A stretch of DNA of 64,000 nucleotides from Hyphomicrobiales bacterium (GTDB lineage: Bacteria > Pseudomonadota > Alphaproteobacteria > Rhizobiales > Rhizobiaceae): NCBI GenBank assembly GCA_900469345.1, contig UBWZ01000016.1:124001-188000 (forward strand). Direction: 5' to 3'. The position numbers and the translations under genes were made by a program. Of this stretch, positions 1 to 9,257 are shown piece after piece; the stretch's first letter is position 1; every line of letters starts with the position of its first letter. The notes beneath the pieces are model-generated. The model ran no database searches, was not told where the DNA came from, and worked only from the letters and a program-made list of their open reading frames with translations.

Positions 1-590
1 CGCGCACGAACGGGTCGGCCTGCATCAGTAGCTTGGCCTCCCGCGAGGTCGTCACGCCCTGAACCGGCAGAAGCTTGGGTTCAGCGCCGGTCAGCCGGGC
101 AAGCCTGGTGGTCAGCTGCGTCGCGTGCGTCTGCACGGACGGATCTCCCATGCCGCCCAGCGTCTGCACCACGTATTTCGCCTGGGCGCTTTTCTGCGGA
201 TGGATGTTCTCGACCATCTTGAAGATCGTCTGGCTCCAGCTCGAGACCCCGATGATCTCGCCGGGTGCGAGCGTCACCTCAAGAAGATGAGCCGCCGCCT
301 CTCCTATGCGCACCATGATCGCACCGTCGCGATCCTCGGTGCATTCCACGACGATCGCTTCCGGCAGCTGGTATTTTGCGCGGAGCGCCGCTTCGAGTTC
401 GCTGTAGGTGCCTGCGGGCGGGATGACGCTGGTGCGGACGATCCCTTCAGCCTCGGCGCGCTTCAGCATCCGCGAGACGGTTGCCTGCGACATGCGAAGA
501 TGCTGAGCGATCTCCGCCTGACGGCGTCCCTCGATATGATACATCTGGGCTACTCTGGAGATCAGGCGAAGTTCGTTGAGTCTGGCCATC
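1..590 (-). CDS. SorC/DeoR-family sugar-binding transcriptional regulator (partial, C-terminus beyond window)
   Basis: Reading leftward from the ATG at 590 gives about 196 codons that stay open to the window edge. The first 55 residues hold a helix-turn-helix with the turn YHIEGRRQAEIAQHL and recognition helix MSQATVSRMLKRAE, as in SorC/EryD regulators. The following part begins the sugar-binding domain (GEIIGVSSWSQT, VQTLGGMGDPSVQ), which in this family senses a phosphorylated sugar. It lies 20 nt after the kinase stop codon, so it is probably the last gene of the transketolase-kinase operon and controls it together with the divergent importer. The first 196 residues are clear; the effector is unknown. 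Confidence 0.9.
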
Positions 591-604
591 GTCCATCCCG
601 ATAC

Positions 605-616
605 GAATGATTATTC
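605..616. promoter_or_regulatory. Candidate operator, GAATGATTATTC
   Basis: An AT-rich imperfect palindrome (GAAT N4 ATTC) overlaps the kinase stop codon just upstream of the regulator start. Its reverse complement matches 10 of 12 bases of the palindrome at 4058-4069 in the divergent control region. This repetition suggests a binding site of the adjacent SorC-type regulator, allowing autoregulation. It is inference only. Confidence 0.3.
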
Positions 617-2077
617 ACCTCTAGCGTGCGCGGTGCGCCACGTCGAGCGCCCGAGGGCATCGTTCCAGTTTTCCAGAAGGCTGGCCTTTTCGACAGGGTG
701 CGGATGAATGACGTGCCGGTTGCGAGGCAGAGCCGCGATCTCGTCGAGATCCCGCCACAGACCGAGAGAAAGGCCTGCAAGATAGGCGGCGCCGAGGGCC
801 GATGCTTCGGGAGCGTCACTTTGCGTGACCGCGTGTTCCACCACATCGGCGACGCGCTGCATGAGATAAGAATTCTGGCTCGGCCCACCATCGACATACA
901 AGGCGCCAAGTTCGCTGGCGCTCTGCGCCGTCATGACGGCGATCACGTCGTGGACCTGAAAGGCGATCGAGTCCGTGACGGCCCGCGCCATCTGCGCCCG
1001 CGTCGTGCTGAATCCGATTTGCGAGAAGAGGGCCCGGGCATCCGCGTTCCAGTGCGGTGCTCCCAGGCCGACGAACGCCGGCACGAAGCCTGGACCACCC
1101 GGTTCGGCCGTTGCCGCAAGGTCGATCAGGGCTGCCACATCGGGGAGGCCGAGAATCTCCGTCATCCACGGCAGGCTGGCCGCGGACACCAGGATATTGC
1201 CCTCAAGGGCAAAGGTCGGTGTGCCACTAAGGCGCCAGGCAACGGTGGTGGTAATGCCGTCTCGCGGCGCGATGAAGACCGGCAGAGTGGTCATCACCGA
1301 GGATCCGGTCCCGAACGTCACCTTGCCGTCGCCGGGGTGGAATGCGCCGTGACCGAAGAGGGCCGCGTGGCTGTCGCCGATGGCTGCCCGGATCGGTGTG
1401 CCGTCCGGGACGCCCGGCAGCCCAAGCGTCGTGCCGAAGTCGCCCGAACTGTCGAGCACCTCAGGGAGAAGGGCGATGTCGACGCCGAAGATTTCGCCCA
1501 GCTCCTCGCTCCAGACCTGGGCCTGAAGGTCGAACAGCTGGCTTCGCGCAGCGTTGGAGGCATCGCAGACATGCCTGTGGCCGCCGGTCAGGCAATGCAC
1601 CAGCCAGCTGTCGATCGTGCCGAGGCGGACCCGACGACCGGCCGGGATGCGGTCGAGAAGCCAGCGAAACTTCGATCCCGGAAACATCGGATCGAGAGGA
1701 AGTCCCGTCAGGCCCTGGACGCGGTCGACGTGTCGCTCTGCCGTCAGCCTCTCGCAGTCGGGCGCCGTGCGCCTGCACTGCCAGCTGATCACCGGCCCCA
1801 AAGGCTCGCCCGTTTCGGCGTCCCAGGCGGTAACCGATTCCCGCTGGTTGGAGATGGCGACGGCTTCGATGGTTACGCCTTGTGCTGCCTTGAGGCAGGC
1901 TTCGATCGCTTCGCAGACGGACGCGTGGATACGGCGCGGATCCTGCTCCACCCAGCCGGGCCGCGGATAGGAAATTCCGACGGAAGCGGAGCCCCTGGCG
2001 AGGATCTCCCCCGTCTCGGAAACCAGGACCGCCTTCGAATTGGTCGTCCCTTGATCGATCGCCAGTATGGCTTTCAT
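611..2077 (-). CDS. FGGY-family carbohydrate kinase (glycerol/ketose kinase-like)
   Basis: A 488-residue cytoplasmic kinase of usual FGGY length. The N-terminal ATPase fold starts with IDQGTTNSKAV (residues 7-17). The FGGY signature region is GTIDSWLVHCLTGG near 150, and the second domain has GDSHAALFGH and KVTFGTGSS. The start at 2077 has GGGAG eight bases upstream. It would phosphorylate a free ketose or polyol with ATP. It lies directly after the two transketolase subunits, so its product is probably the donor cleaved by that enzyme. Apulose kinase, xylulose kinase and erythritol kinase all belong to this superfamily; the sequence alone does not decide between them. Confidence 0.88.
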   Translation of the reverse strand: MKAILAIDQGTTNSKAVLVSETGEILARGSASVGISYPRPGWVEQDPRRIHASVCEAIEACLKAAQGVTIEAVAISNQRESVTAWDAETGEPLGPVISWQCRRTAPDCERLTAERHVDRVQGLTGLPLDPMFPGSKFRWLLDRIPAGRRVRLGTIDSWLVHCLTGGHRHVCDASNAARSQLFDLQAQVWSEELGEIFGVDIALLPEVLDSSGDFGTTLGLPGVPDGTPIRAAIGDSHAALFGHGAFHPGDGKVTFGTGSSVMTTLPVFIAPRDGITTTVAWRLSGTPTFALEGNILVSAASLPWMTEILGLPDVAALIDLAATAEPGGPGFVPAFVGLGAPHWNADARALFSQIGFSTTRAQMARAVTDSIAFQVHDVIAVMTAQSASELGALYVDGGPSQNSYLMQRVADVVEHAVTQSDAPEASALGAAYLAGLSLGLWRDLDEIAALPRNRHVIHPHPVEKASLLENWNDALGRSTWRTAHARGE

Positions 2078-2133
2078 AAAAATGCTCCCGAATCATGATG
2101 GCAAGGGCGGTGGCCGCCCTTGCTGAACCCGCC

Positions 2134-3096
2134 TCAGGCCTTCTTGCGCCTGATCAGTGCCTCTGCGGCCTCGGCGATCGCGGCCGGCGCCATGCCGAAC
2201 TCGTCCAGCAGGAATTCGGCCGAGCCGGTCGGTGCAAAGATACCGGGAACGCCCAGTCTTTTCATCGGAACAGGCGCGTGGTCGACGACCACTTCGGCGA
2301 CCGCGGACCCCAGTCCGCCGAAAACCGAATGCTCTTCGGCCGTCACGATCGCACCGGTTTCGTTCGCCGCAGCGATAATGGCGGCCTCGTCGATCGGGCG
2401 TACGGTGGCGAGGTTCAGCACCCGGGCTTGAATGCCGCGTTCGGCCAGGATCTCTGCCGCCTTCATCATCCGATGCGTCAGCGTGCCGTTTGCGATCAGC
2501 GTGACATCCGAGCCTTCGCGAAGACGATTGGCCTTGCCGAGTTCGAACCTGTGGCCTTCCGGCAGGAGGTCCGGCACGCCGACACGCGACAGGCGCAGGA
2601 AGCAGGGGCCGGCGTAGCTTGCCGCCCATTCGACGGCGGCAGCCGTTTCGATCCGGTCGCAGGGGGCGATGACCGGCAGGTTGGGCAGCACCCGCATCCA
2701 GGCAAAGTCCTCGATCGAGTGATGGGTTGGCCCGAGCTCGCCGTAGGCCATGCCGGACGAGATGCCGACCAGCTTCACATTGGCATTCGAATAGGAAATG
2801 TCGGCCTTGACCTGCTCGAGCGAACGTCCGGTCAGGAAGGGTGCGGCCGCGCAGACGTAAGGGAGCCGGCCGCCATTGGCGAGACCGGCTGCGACACCGA
2901 TCATATTCTGTTCCGCGATGCCGACATTGACCAGCCGCTCCGGAAACTTCCCCTTGAAGCCGCCGAGTTTGGAAGAGCCCACGGAGTCGTTGCAGACCGC
3001 GACGATCGTCTTGTCCTCGGCGGCAAGGCGTTCCAGCGTAGCCGCGAACGCATCACGGCAGTCGTAGAGATTGGGGGATGGGACGGGCGCGTTCAT
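2134..3096 (-). CDS. Transketolase C-terminal subunit (pyrimidine-binding and C-terminal domains)
   Basis: 320 residues matching the second half of a transketolase. The catalytic glutamate motif is GIAEQNMIGVAAGLA (about 77-91), followed by MAYGELGPTHHSIEDFAW (about 115-132) and a C-terminal transketolase fold (ANGTLTHRMMKAAEILAERG). The N-terminal ThDP-diphosphate half is the next gene upstream, separated by only 2 nt, so the two form one heteromeric enzyme. Split transketolases occur in several dedicated sugar pathways, including the apulose-4-phosphate enzyme AptA/AptB. The downstream kinase and the triosephosphate isomerase across the divergent promoter support a pathway that makes or uses triose phosphate. 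Confidence 0.9.
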   Translation of the reverse strand: MNAPVPSPNLYDCRDAFAATLERLAAEDKTIVAVCNDSVGSSKLGGFKGKFPERLVNVGIAEQNMIGVAAGLANGGRLPYVCAAAPFLTGRSLEQVKADISYSNANVKLVGISSGMAYGELGPTHHSIEDFAWMRVLPNLPVIAPCDRIETAAAVEWAASYAGPCFLRLSRVGVPDLLPEGHRFELGKANRLREGSDVTLIANGTLTHRMMKAAEILAERGIQARVLNLATVRPIDEAAIIAAANETGAIVTAEEHSVFGGLGSAVAEVVVDHAPVPMKRLGVPGIFAPTGSAEFLLDEFGMAPAAIAEAAEALIRRKKA

Positions 3097-3098
3097 GA

Positions 3099-3905
3099 CT
3101 AAGCCTCCGACAGTTCTGCGACTGCGATTTCATACTGTTCCTTGTTGGGAACCTTGTGGTGCCAGTCGACACGGTCCTGCATGAAGGAGATGCCGTGGCC
3201 CTTGTTGGTGTGCGCAACGATGCAGTGCGGGCTGTTGCCTCGAAATTCGAGTGCCGCAACCACCTCGCTCATGTTGTTGCCGTCGATCTCGGTAACCTCC
3301 CAGCCGAAAGCCTCAAGCTTGGGTCGCAGGGGCGCGATGTCATTGGTATCGGAAAGCGAGGCACCCTGCTGGAAGCGGTTATGGTCGATGATCAGGGTCA
3401 GGTTGTTTAGCTTGAACTGGGTCGCGGCCATGATGGCCTCCCAGTTCGATCCCTCCTGCATCTCGCCGTCGCCCGTGACGACATAGGTATGGTAATCGGC
3501 GCCGGACAGCTGTGCGGCTTTCGCCATTCCGACGGCGACCGGCAAGCCGTGGCCGAGAGGTCCGGTGTTGGTTTCGACACCCGGAACCTTGTTGCAGTTC
3601 GGGTGGCCGTTCAGACGGGAATGCGGCTTCAGGAAGGTCGAGATTTCCTCTTCCGGGATGAAACCGCGCTTGGCGAGCGTCACATAGAGCGCGCAGGCCG
3701 TGTGTCCCTTCGAGAGTACGAAGCGGTCGCGGGCCGGGTTCTTCGGCTCGTCCGGCCACAGGCGCAGAACTCGGAAGTAGAGAGCGGTCAAAATATCGAT
3801 GACCGACATCTCCCCGCCGATATGGCCCGCACCCGCCTCGTAGACGGCCTGAAGGTCGCGTAGGCGGATCTCCCGGGCCATCCGCTCAAGTTCGCCGATC
3901 TCCAT
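3099..3905 (-). CDS. Transketolase N-terminal subunit (thiamine diphosphate-binding)
   Basis: 268 residues, the usual length of a detached N-terminal transketolase half. Visible motifs are GHIGGEMS (substrate/ThDP loop), LSKGHTA, NTGPLGHGL and the ThDP motif GDGEMQEGSNWEA ending in IIDHN. The start at 3905 is chosen because AGGAG sits eight bases upstream and because the protein proper begins there; the frame stays open up to 3968 but without a ribosome site. It is the first gene of the leftward operon, followed within 2 nt by its partner subunit. Confidence 0.9.
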   Translation of the reverse strand: MEIGELERMAREIRLRDLQAVYEAGAGHIGGEMSVIDILTALYFRVLRLWPDEPKNPARDRFVLSKGHTACALYVTLAKRGFIPEEEISTFLKPHSRLNGHPNCNKVPGVETNTGPLGHGLPVAVGMAKAAQLSGADYHTYVVTGDGEMQEGSNWEAIMAATQFKLNNLTLIIDHNRFQQGASLSDTNDIAPLRPKLEAFGWEVTEIDGNNMSEVVAALEFRGNSPHCIVAHTNKGHGISFMQDRVDWHHKVPNKEQYEIAVAELSEA

Positions 3906-4110
3906 GTTTCGATCTCCTGAATAAATATGCATTACGTTATATTTTTGCAGAAGACATCCATTAGTCAAGCAAAACTTGTTTTCGGAGGCGGGCAGCTGCG
4001 CCTGCCGAAGCCCGTTGACAGCTCATAGTCGAATTGCTACTAAATCAGAAAAGCAGTGAATAAATATTCTGACATGACTGTTTATTGCTGCGGCGTGGCT
4101 TCAGGGAGGT
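3906..4110. promoter_or_regulatory. Divergent control region between transketolase operon and sugar importer
   Basis: This AT-rich gap separates two divergent operons. It contains a near-perfect palindrome GAATAAATATTC at 4058-4069 and a related half-conserved copy GAATAAATATGC at 3919-3930, next to the ribosome site of the transketolase gene. A third relative lies at 605-616. These are candidate binding sites for the SorC-type regulator encoded at the left edge. Promoter hexamers could not be assigned with confidence. Confidence 0.5.
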
Positions 4111-5094
4111 ATGATGGTGGCGCTCGACATCAATGAACAGAGCCGTCCGTCGCGGATCTGGCTTAGCAAGCTTACCGGAGCGACAGGGCCGCTGGTCGGT
4201 CTTCTGGTGCTGTGTGTCTTTCTCAGCATCAGCACCGATGCGTTTCTGTCTCTCCGAAACGGGCTCAATATTCTCGACCAGATTACCGTGCTCGGCATCA
4301 TGGCGGTCGGCATGACCTTCGTCATCCTAATCGGCGGAATCGACCTCTCGGTCGGGTCCGTGCTGGCGCTGTCGATGATGGTGATGGGCTGGACCGCAAA
4401 CATTGCCGGCATGCCGATGCCGCTCGCCGTCGTCTTTGCGCTGGCTGCATCAGCGGTCAGCGGCCTGCTGGTCGGACTTCTGGTGACCATGTTCCGGGTG
4501 CCGGCCTTCATCGCCACGCTTGCCATGATGTCGGCCGCGCGCGGCGTAGCCAACATGATTACCGATGGGCAGCAGATCGTGGGCTTTCCCGACTGGTTCA
4601 CGATGCTGGCGATCGATCGCCATTTCGGCATCCTGACGGCAACGGTGTTCCTGATGCTGGCGGTGGTTGTGATAGCCTGGGTGTTCCTTCACTTCCGGGC
4701 CGAGGGCCGCATGCTTTATGCTGTCGGCGGCAATCCGGAGGTGGCAAGGCTCGCCGGCATCAACACCCAAATCGTGACGATAGCGGTCTACGTTGTCAGC
4801 GCCGTCCTTGCGGGCCTTGCCGGGATCGTTCTGGCGGCACGCCTCGACTCGGTCCAGCCCTCCAGCGGCTTCGGTTACGAGCTCGACACGATCGCCGCTG
4901 TCGTCATCGGCGGCACATCGCTCTCCGGTGGGTCCGGAGGCATCGGCGGAACCCTGATCGGCGTGCTGATTATCGGTGTGCTGCGCAACGGGCTTAATCT
5001 TCTGAATGTCTCGCCGTTTCTACAGCAGGTCATCATCGGCGTCGTCATCGTGCTTGCTGTGGGTGCTGAGACCATTCGCCGTCGCAGGGCCTAA
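4111..5094 (+). CDS. Ribose-type ABC transporter permease (RbsC family)
   Basis: A hydrophobic 327-residue protein of the size and pattern of RbsC/XylH permeases. The conserved stretch GGIDLSVGSVLAL is at about 73-85 and the EAA-like region RLAGINTQIVTIAVY near 215-230. It forms the membrane channel for a monosaccharide or polyol with the following binding protein and ATPase. The ribosome site GGAGGT ends directly before the ATG at 4111, so translation more likely starts at the ATG at 4114 or the GTG at 4117. Unusually for this family the permease gene comes first, ahead of the binding protein and ATPase. Confidence 0.88.
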   Translation: MMVALDINEQSRPSRIWLSKLTGATGPLVGLLVLCVFLSISTDAFLSLRNGLNILDQITVLGIMAVGMTFVILIGGIDLSVGSVLALSMMVMGWTANIAGMPMPLAVVFALAASAVSGLLVGLLVTMFRVPAFIATLAMMSAARGVANMITDGQQIVGFPDWFTMLAIDRHFGILTATVFLMLAVVVIAWVFLHFRAEGRMLYAVGGNPEVARLAGINTQIVTIAVYVVSAVLAGLAGIVLAARLDSVQPSSGFGYELDTIAAVVIGGTSLSGGSGGIGGTLIGVLIIGVLRNGLNLLNVSPFLQQVIIGVVIVLAVGAETIRRRRA

Positions 5095-5106
5095 GAGCCA
5101 GTCATC

Positions 5107-5147
5107 CGGTCCTGAGGAGGGACCGCACACACTTCCTCTCCGAGAGG
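5107..5147 (+). other. Two small intercistronic hairpins
   Basis: CGGTCC (5107-5112) pairs with GGACCG (5120-5125), and CCTCT (5135-5139) pairs with AGAGG (5143-5147). Both lie in the 125-nt gap between permease and binding protein. No T-run follows. They may protect the binding-protein message from decay or mark a processing point. Confidence 0.3.
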
Positions 5148-5219
5148 TTTGGAGCGGATCAATGGCCCGGGGGTAGAGGATTACCTCGAGGGTTGGGTTT
5201 AACAAGGAGGAGTACCACC

Positions 5220-6149
5220 ATGAATCTCACACGTATCCTGCTCGCCTCAGCGGCCATGCTCGGCCTCTCGCTCGGCCCGGTCCATGCGGCCGAACTCAAG
5301 AAGGTGGGCCTTGCCGTTGCCAACCTTCAGGCAAACTTCTTCAACCAGATCAAACAGTCGGTCGAGGCCGAGGCGAAGAAGCGGGGCATCGAAGTCATCA
5401 CCGTCGACGCCAAGGGCGATGGCCCGACCCAGGTCAACCAGATCCAGGATCTGCTGACTCAAAACATCGGCGCGCTCATCTATATCCCCGCCGGTGCCGC
5501 CGCTGCCACCGTTCCCGTCAAGCTTGCCAAGAACGCCGGCGTGCCGGTTGTCAACGTAGACCGCAATGCCGAAGGGGCTCCGGGCGACACCTTCCTGGCA
5601 ACCGATTCCGTCGCCTCCGCCAAGAATGTCTGCGACTACATTCTCAAGCAGGCCGGCGGCAAGGGCAAGATGGTCATCATCCATGGCCAGAAGGGCACCA
5701 CGCCGGAAGTTGATCGCTCCAAGGGATGCGCGGAAAGCCTGAAGGCCTATCCGGACGTGAAGGTCGTGGCTGAGCAGTACTCCAACATCTGGGGCCAGGA
5801 CGAAGGCTTCCAGATCATGCAGAACATGCTGCAGGCCAATCCGGACATTTCCATCGTCTTCGCACAGGCCGACGCTCTGGCGCTCGGTGCAGCCCAGGCG
5901 ATCAAGGTGGGCAATCCATCCCAGAAGATCGTTCTCGGTGGCTTCGATGGGGACACCGCGGCGCTCGAAGCTCTCAGCAAGGGCGTCTTCGACGTCACGG
6001 CAACGCAGCAGACCCAGAAGATGGGCCGCGACGCGGTTGCAAATGCCGTCAAGCTGGCGGCTGGCGAGAAAGTGCCGCCGGTGCAGCTGATGGACGCAAC
6101 GCTGACGACCAAGGACAATGTCGCCGGCTTCATCGCGAACCATCCTTAA
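5220..6149 (+). CDS. Periplasmic sugar-binding protein (RbsB-like)
   Basis: 309 residues with a Sec signal peptide ending at about residue 23 (GPVHA, then AELKK). The mature part is a type I periplasmic-binding fold (KVGLAVANLQANFFNQI, QIQDLLTQNIGALIYIPAG, VNVDRNAEG, GGFDGDTAALEA) as in ribose/xylose-binding proteins. The ATG at 5220 has AAGGAGG nine bases upstream; an upstream in-frame codon at 5193 lacks such a site. It captures the substrate for the permease and ATPase on either side. The ligand is probably the same pentose, tetrose or polyol used by the divergent kinase and transketolase. Confidence 0.9.
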   Translation: MNLTRILLASAAMLGLSLGPVHAAELKKVGLAVANLQANFFNQIKQSVEAEAKKRGIEVITVDAKGDGPTQVNQIQDLLTQNIGALIYIPAGAAAATVPVKLAKNAGVPVVNVDRNAEGAPGDTFLATDSVASAKNVCDYILKQAGGKGKMVIIHGQKGTTPEVDRSKGCAESLKAYPDVKVVAEQYSNIWGQDEGFQIMQNMLQANPDISIVFAQADALALGAAQAIKVGNPSQKIVLGGFDGDTAALEALSKGVFDVTATQQTQKMGRDAVANAVKLAAGEKVPPVQLMDATLTTKDNVAGFIANHP

Positions 6150-6178
6150 TCGTCTGCCGAACCCAAGGGAGGCACGCC

Positions 6179-7657
6179 GTGACCGAACCTGTTCTGTCGC
6201 TGAGAGGCATTTCAAAACGCTACGGGCCGTTGCAGGTGCTCAAGAACGTGAGCCTGGACGTCCATCCGGGTGAAGTGGTCGCTCTGCTTGGCGAAAACGG
6301 TGCCGGCAAATCGACACTCTCCGGCATCATTGCCGGATCCCGCATGCCTTCCGAAGGATCCATGACCTGGCTGGGGCAGCCTTATGCCCCGGCCACTCCC
6401 AGGGAAGCCATCGACAAGGGCGTGGTCCTGATTCACCAGGAACTGCAGCTCCTGCCGCAGCTCTCGATCGCTGAAAACGTCTTCATCGGCCGCTGGCCGA
6501 TGAAGAATGGCGTGGTTGACCGAAAGCAGATGGTCCGCCGCGCCCAGGAGCAGCTCTCGCGGCTGAACCTGCATATTCCCGCGAGCAGAAAGGTGGCCGG
6601 GCTTTCGACGGCGAGCCAGCAGCTGATCGAGATTGCCAAGGCGCTGGCGCTCAACGCGAAGCTGCTGATCCTCGACGAACCGACCGCCGCACTGGGTGGT
6701 GCGGAAACCGAAGCGCTTTTCGAGCAGGTCCGGAAGCTGCGCTCAGAAGGCGTGGGCATCATTTACATTTCCCACCGGATGGACGAGATCAAGCGGATCA
6801 CCGACCGCATCGTCGTGCTGCGCGACGGCGAGCGCGTCCAGGAATTCGCCGACAGCGCCACGCCGGTGCGCACCATCGTCGAAAGCATGGTCGGCCGCTC
6901 GCTCGATCGCCTGTTCCCGGCGCTTCCGACGCCGACCGAGCGTCCCGTGCTTCAGGTCTCCGGACTGACCTCTACGGAGGATTCCTTCCGCAATGTCACA
7001 TTCGACGTTCATGCGGGCGAGATCCTCGGCATCGCCGGTCTGATCGGCGCTGGCCGGACCGAACTCGTCAGGGCGATCTCCGGAGCCGACCCGATCAGCG
7101 CCGGCACCATCAGGCTCGAGGGCGAGGAACTGAAGCTGCGCAGTCCCAAGGACGCCATCGGCAAGGGCATCGTCATGGTGCCGGAGGATCGCAAGGATCA
7201 AGGTCTGGTCGTGGAGCACCGCATCGGCGAAAACATCATCTACGCCAATCTCGACAAGATGGCGGGCAAATGGATCTCCGCCCGCACCAAGCAGACGTTC
7301 GCGGAACAGGCGGTCGCGAAGTTCGGGGTGAAGGGGCGTGCCGAGCAGCGCGCGTCCGACCTGTCTGGCGGCAACCAGCAGAAGGTCGTGATCGCCAAAT
7401 GGCTGACGCGCAATCCGAAAGTGGTGGTGCTGGACGAACCCACCCGCGGCATCGATGTCGGAGCCCGCGCCGGCATCTACGATATCATCGTCAACCTGGC
7501 CAAGCAGGGCGTCGCCGTGATCGTCGTGAGTTCGGATCTGGAAGAGGTCCTTGGTATTTCCAACCGAATACTGGTGCTCGCCCAGGGCAACCAGGCCGGT
7601 ATCCTCAGCCGTGCCGAGGCCAACGATGTTTCGGTCATGGAACTTGCAACCATCTAG
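6179..7657 (+). CDS. Sugar ABC transporter ATP-binding protein (RbsA family, two nucleotide-binding domains)
   Basis: 492 residues with two tandem ATPase halves. The first has an intact Walker A (GENGAGKST) and Walker B (LLILDEPTAAL). The second has the family's degenerate Walker A (GLIGAGRTEL) but an intact signature (LSGGNQQK) and Walker B (VVVLDEPTRGIDVGA). The GTG start at 6179 has AAGGGAGG six bases upstream. It powers the importer formed with the preceding permease and binding protein. Confidence 0.93.
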   Translation: MTEPVLSLRGISKRYGPLQVLKNVSLDVHPGEVVALLGENGAGKSTLSGIIAGSRMPSEGSMTWLGQPYAPATPREAIDKGVVLIHQELQLLPQLSIAENVFIGRWPMKNGVVDRKQMVRRAQEQLSRLNLHIPASRKVAGLSTASQQLIEIAKALALNAKLLILDEPTAALGGAETEALFEQVRKLRSEGVGIIYISHRMDEIKRITDRIVVLRDGERVQEFADSATPVRTIVESMVGRSLDRLFPALPTPTERPVLQVSGLTSTEDSFRNVTFDVHAGEILGIAGLIGAGRTELVRAISGADPISAGTIRLEGEELKLRSPKDAIGKGIVMVPEDRKDQGLVVEHRIGENIIYANLDKMAGKWISARTKQTFAEQAVAKFGVKGRAEQRASDLSGGNQQKVVIAKWLTRNPKVVVLDEPTRGIDVGARAGIYDIIVNLAKQGVAVIVVSSDLEEVLGISNRILVLAQGNQAGILSRAEANDVSVMELATI

Positions 7658-7678
7658 TCAACTTTGAAAGGAAGAGCG

Positions 7679-8467
7679 GTGTCCGATATCCGTCTGAACG
7701 CCCCCAAGTTGTTCGACCTCAGCGGCCAGGTCGCCATCGTCACCGGTGCCGGCAGCGGTATCGGCCAGCGGATTGCCATCGGGCTTGCCCAGTGCGGGGC
7801 GCAGGTCGCGCTTCTCGACCGGCGCACGGATGACGGATTGGCGCAGACCGCCGATCATATCGAGGCGACGGGTCAGCGGTCGATCCAGATCGCCGCCGAC
7901 GTCACCAGCAAGCACTCGATGACTGACGCCGTCGCGCGCACGGAAGCGGAACTCGGCCCTCTCACTCTCGCTGTGAACGCAGCCGGCATCGCCAACGCCA
8001 GCCCGGCCGAGGAGATGGAGGAAGATCAGTACCAGGCCCTGATGGACATCAACCTCAAGGGCGTCTTTCTCTCCTGCCAGGCCGAGGCGCGCGCCATGCT
8101 GAAGAACGGGCGCGGTTCGATCGTGAACATCGCCTCGATGTCAGGCGTCATCGTCAATCGCGGCCTGAGCCAGGCCCATTACAATGCATCGAAGGCCGGC
8201 GTCATCCACATGTCCAAGTCGCTCGCCATGGAATGGGTGGACCGGGGCGTGCGCGTCAACACGATTTCCCCGGGCTACACGGCGACGCCGATGAATACGC
8301 GGCCCGAGATGGTGCATCAGACCAAGCTGTTCGAAGAGCAGACGCCGATGCAGCGCATGGCGAGCGTCGATGAAATGGTGGGTCCGGCGGTATTTCTTCT
8401 CTCCGGTGCCGCGAGTTTCGTGACCGGCGTCGACCTTCTGGTCGATGGCGGCTTTTGCTGCTGGTGA
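7679..8467 (+). CDS. Short-chain dehydrogenase/reductase, polyol dehydrogenase-like
   Basis: 262 residues of classical SDR type. The cofactor site is TGAGSGIG near residue 22, NAAG follows near 101, and the catalytic YxxxK is seen as YNASK at about 165. The GTG at 7679 is preferred because AAGGAAG lies just before it. SDRs of this group often oxidise polyols to ketoses with NAD+. Lying between the importer and a triosephosphate isomerase, it could make the ketose that the divergent FGGY kinase phosphorylates. The substrate is not evident from sequence. Confidence 0.85.
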   Translation: MSDIRLNAPKLFDLSGQVAIVTGAGSGIGQRIAIGLAQCGAQVALLDRRTDDGLAQTADHIEATGQRSIQIAADVTSKHSMTDAVARTEAELGPLTLAVNAAGIANASPAEEMEEDQYQALMDINLKGVFLSCQAEARAMLKNGRGSIVNIASMSGVIVNRGLSQAHYNASKAGVIHMSKSLAMEWVDRGVRVNTISPGYTATPMNTRPEMVHQTKLFEEQTPMQRMASVDEMVGPAVFLLSGAASFVTGVDLLVDGGFCCW

Positions 8468-8471
8468 TTCG

Positions 8472-9209
8472 ATGCGCAAGCTGATTGCCGGAAACTGGAA
8501 GATGAACGGTCTCGCATCCTCACTGTCGGAGATCGAGACACTGAAACGGCTGACGGAAGCGGCGGCGTGCGACATTGTCGTGTGCCCGCCGTTTACGCTG
8601 ATCGGCATGGCCGCGCAGGAGGCGCGGGGCTCGCATGTGGCAATCGGCGCCCAGGATTGCCATCCCAAGACGTCGGGAGCATTCACGAGCGACGTGTCCG
8701 CCGCCATGCTCAGCGAGGCGGGTGCATCGTTCGTGATCCTCGGGCATTCGGAGCGGCGCGCTGTCTACCACGAAACCGACATGACGGTCGCACGCAAGGC
8801 GACGGCTGCCCATGACGTCGGCCTGACGAGCATTATCTGCGTCGGCGAGACGCGCGCTGAGCGTGACGATGGCGTTGCTCTCGACGTGGTGCGCCGGCAG
8901 CTTCGGGGTTCGCTTCCGGTCACAGCAGCAGGTTCAAACACGGCGATCGCCTATGAACCGGTGTGGGCCATCGGTACGGGTCTGGTGCCGACCGTCGAGC
9001 AGATCGACGAGGTCCACCGGACGCTTCGGCAGATTCTCCGGCAGGAACTCGGCGACGACGGCGGAGCGGTCCGGATCCTCTACGGCGGATCGGTCAAGCC
9101 GTCGAATGCGGCCTCGATCTTCAAGGTGCCGGACGTCAACGGCGCGCTGGTCGGCGGAGCGTCGCTCAAGGCCTCCGACTTTGCAGAGATTATAGCATTC
9201 GCAGTCTGA
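8472..9209 (+). CDS. tpiA: Triosephosphate isomerase
   Basis: 245 residues with every hallmark of the family: GNWKMNG at the N-terminus (Asn and Lys), GHSERR (electrophilic His), AYEPVWAIGTG (catalytic Glu and flexible loop) and YGGSVKP plus GALVGGASL (phosphate binding). It starts 4 nt after the SDR stop. It interconverts dihydroxyacetone phosphate and glyceraldehyde 3-phosphate. In a transketolase pathway it would link the triose product and the acceptor. The paralogues used in rhizobial and Brucella erythritol catabolism (TpiA2/EryH) act on erythrulose phosphate instead, so the exact substrate is open. Confidence 0.93.
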   Translation: MRKLIAGNWKMNGLASSLSEIETLKRLTEAAACDIVVCPPFTLIGMAAQEARGSHVAIGAQDCHPKTSGAFTSDVSAAMLSEAGASFVILGHSERRAVYHETDMTVARKATAAHDVGLTSIICVGETRAERDDGVALDVVRRQLRGSLPVTAAGSNTAIAYEPVWAIGTGLVPTVEQIDEVHRTLRQILRQELGDDGGAVRILYGGSVKPSNAASIFKVPDVNGALVGGASLKASDFAEIIAFAV

Positions 9210-9257
9210 CATCCATGTCGCGAGACGGCGGCACGACAAACTGAAGGGAAAATCGCG

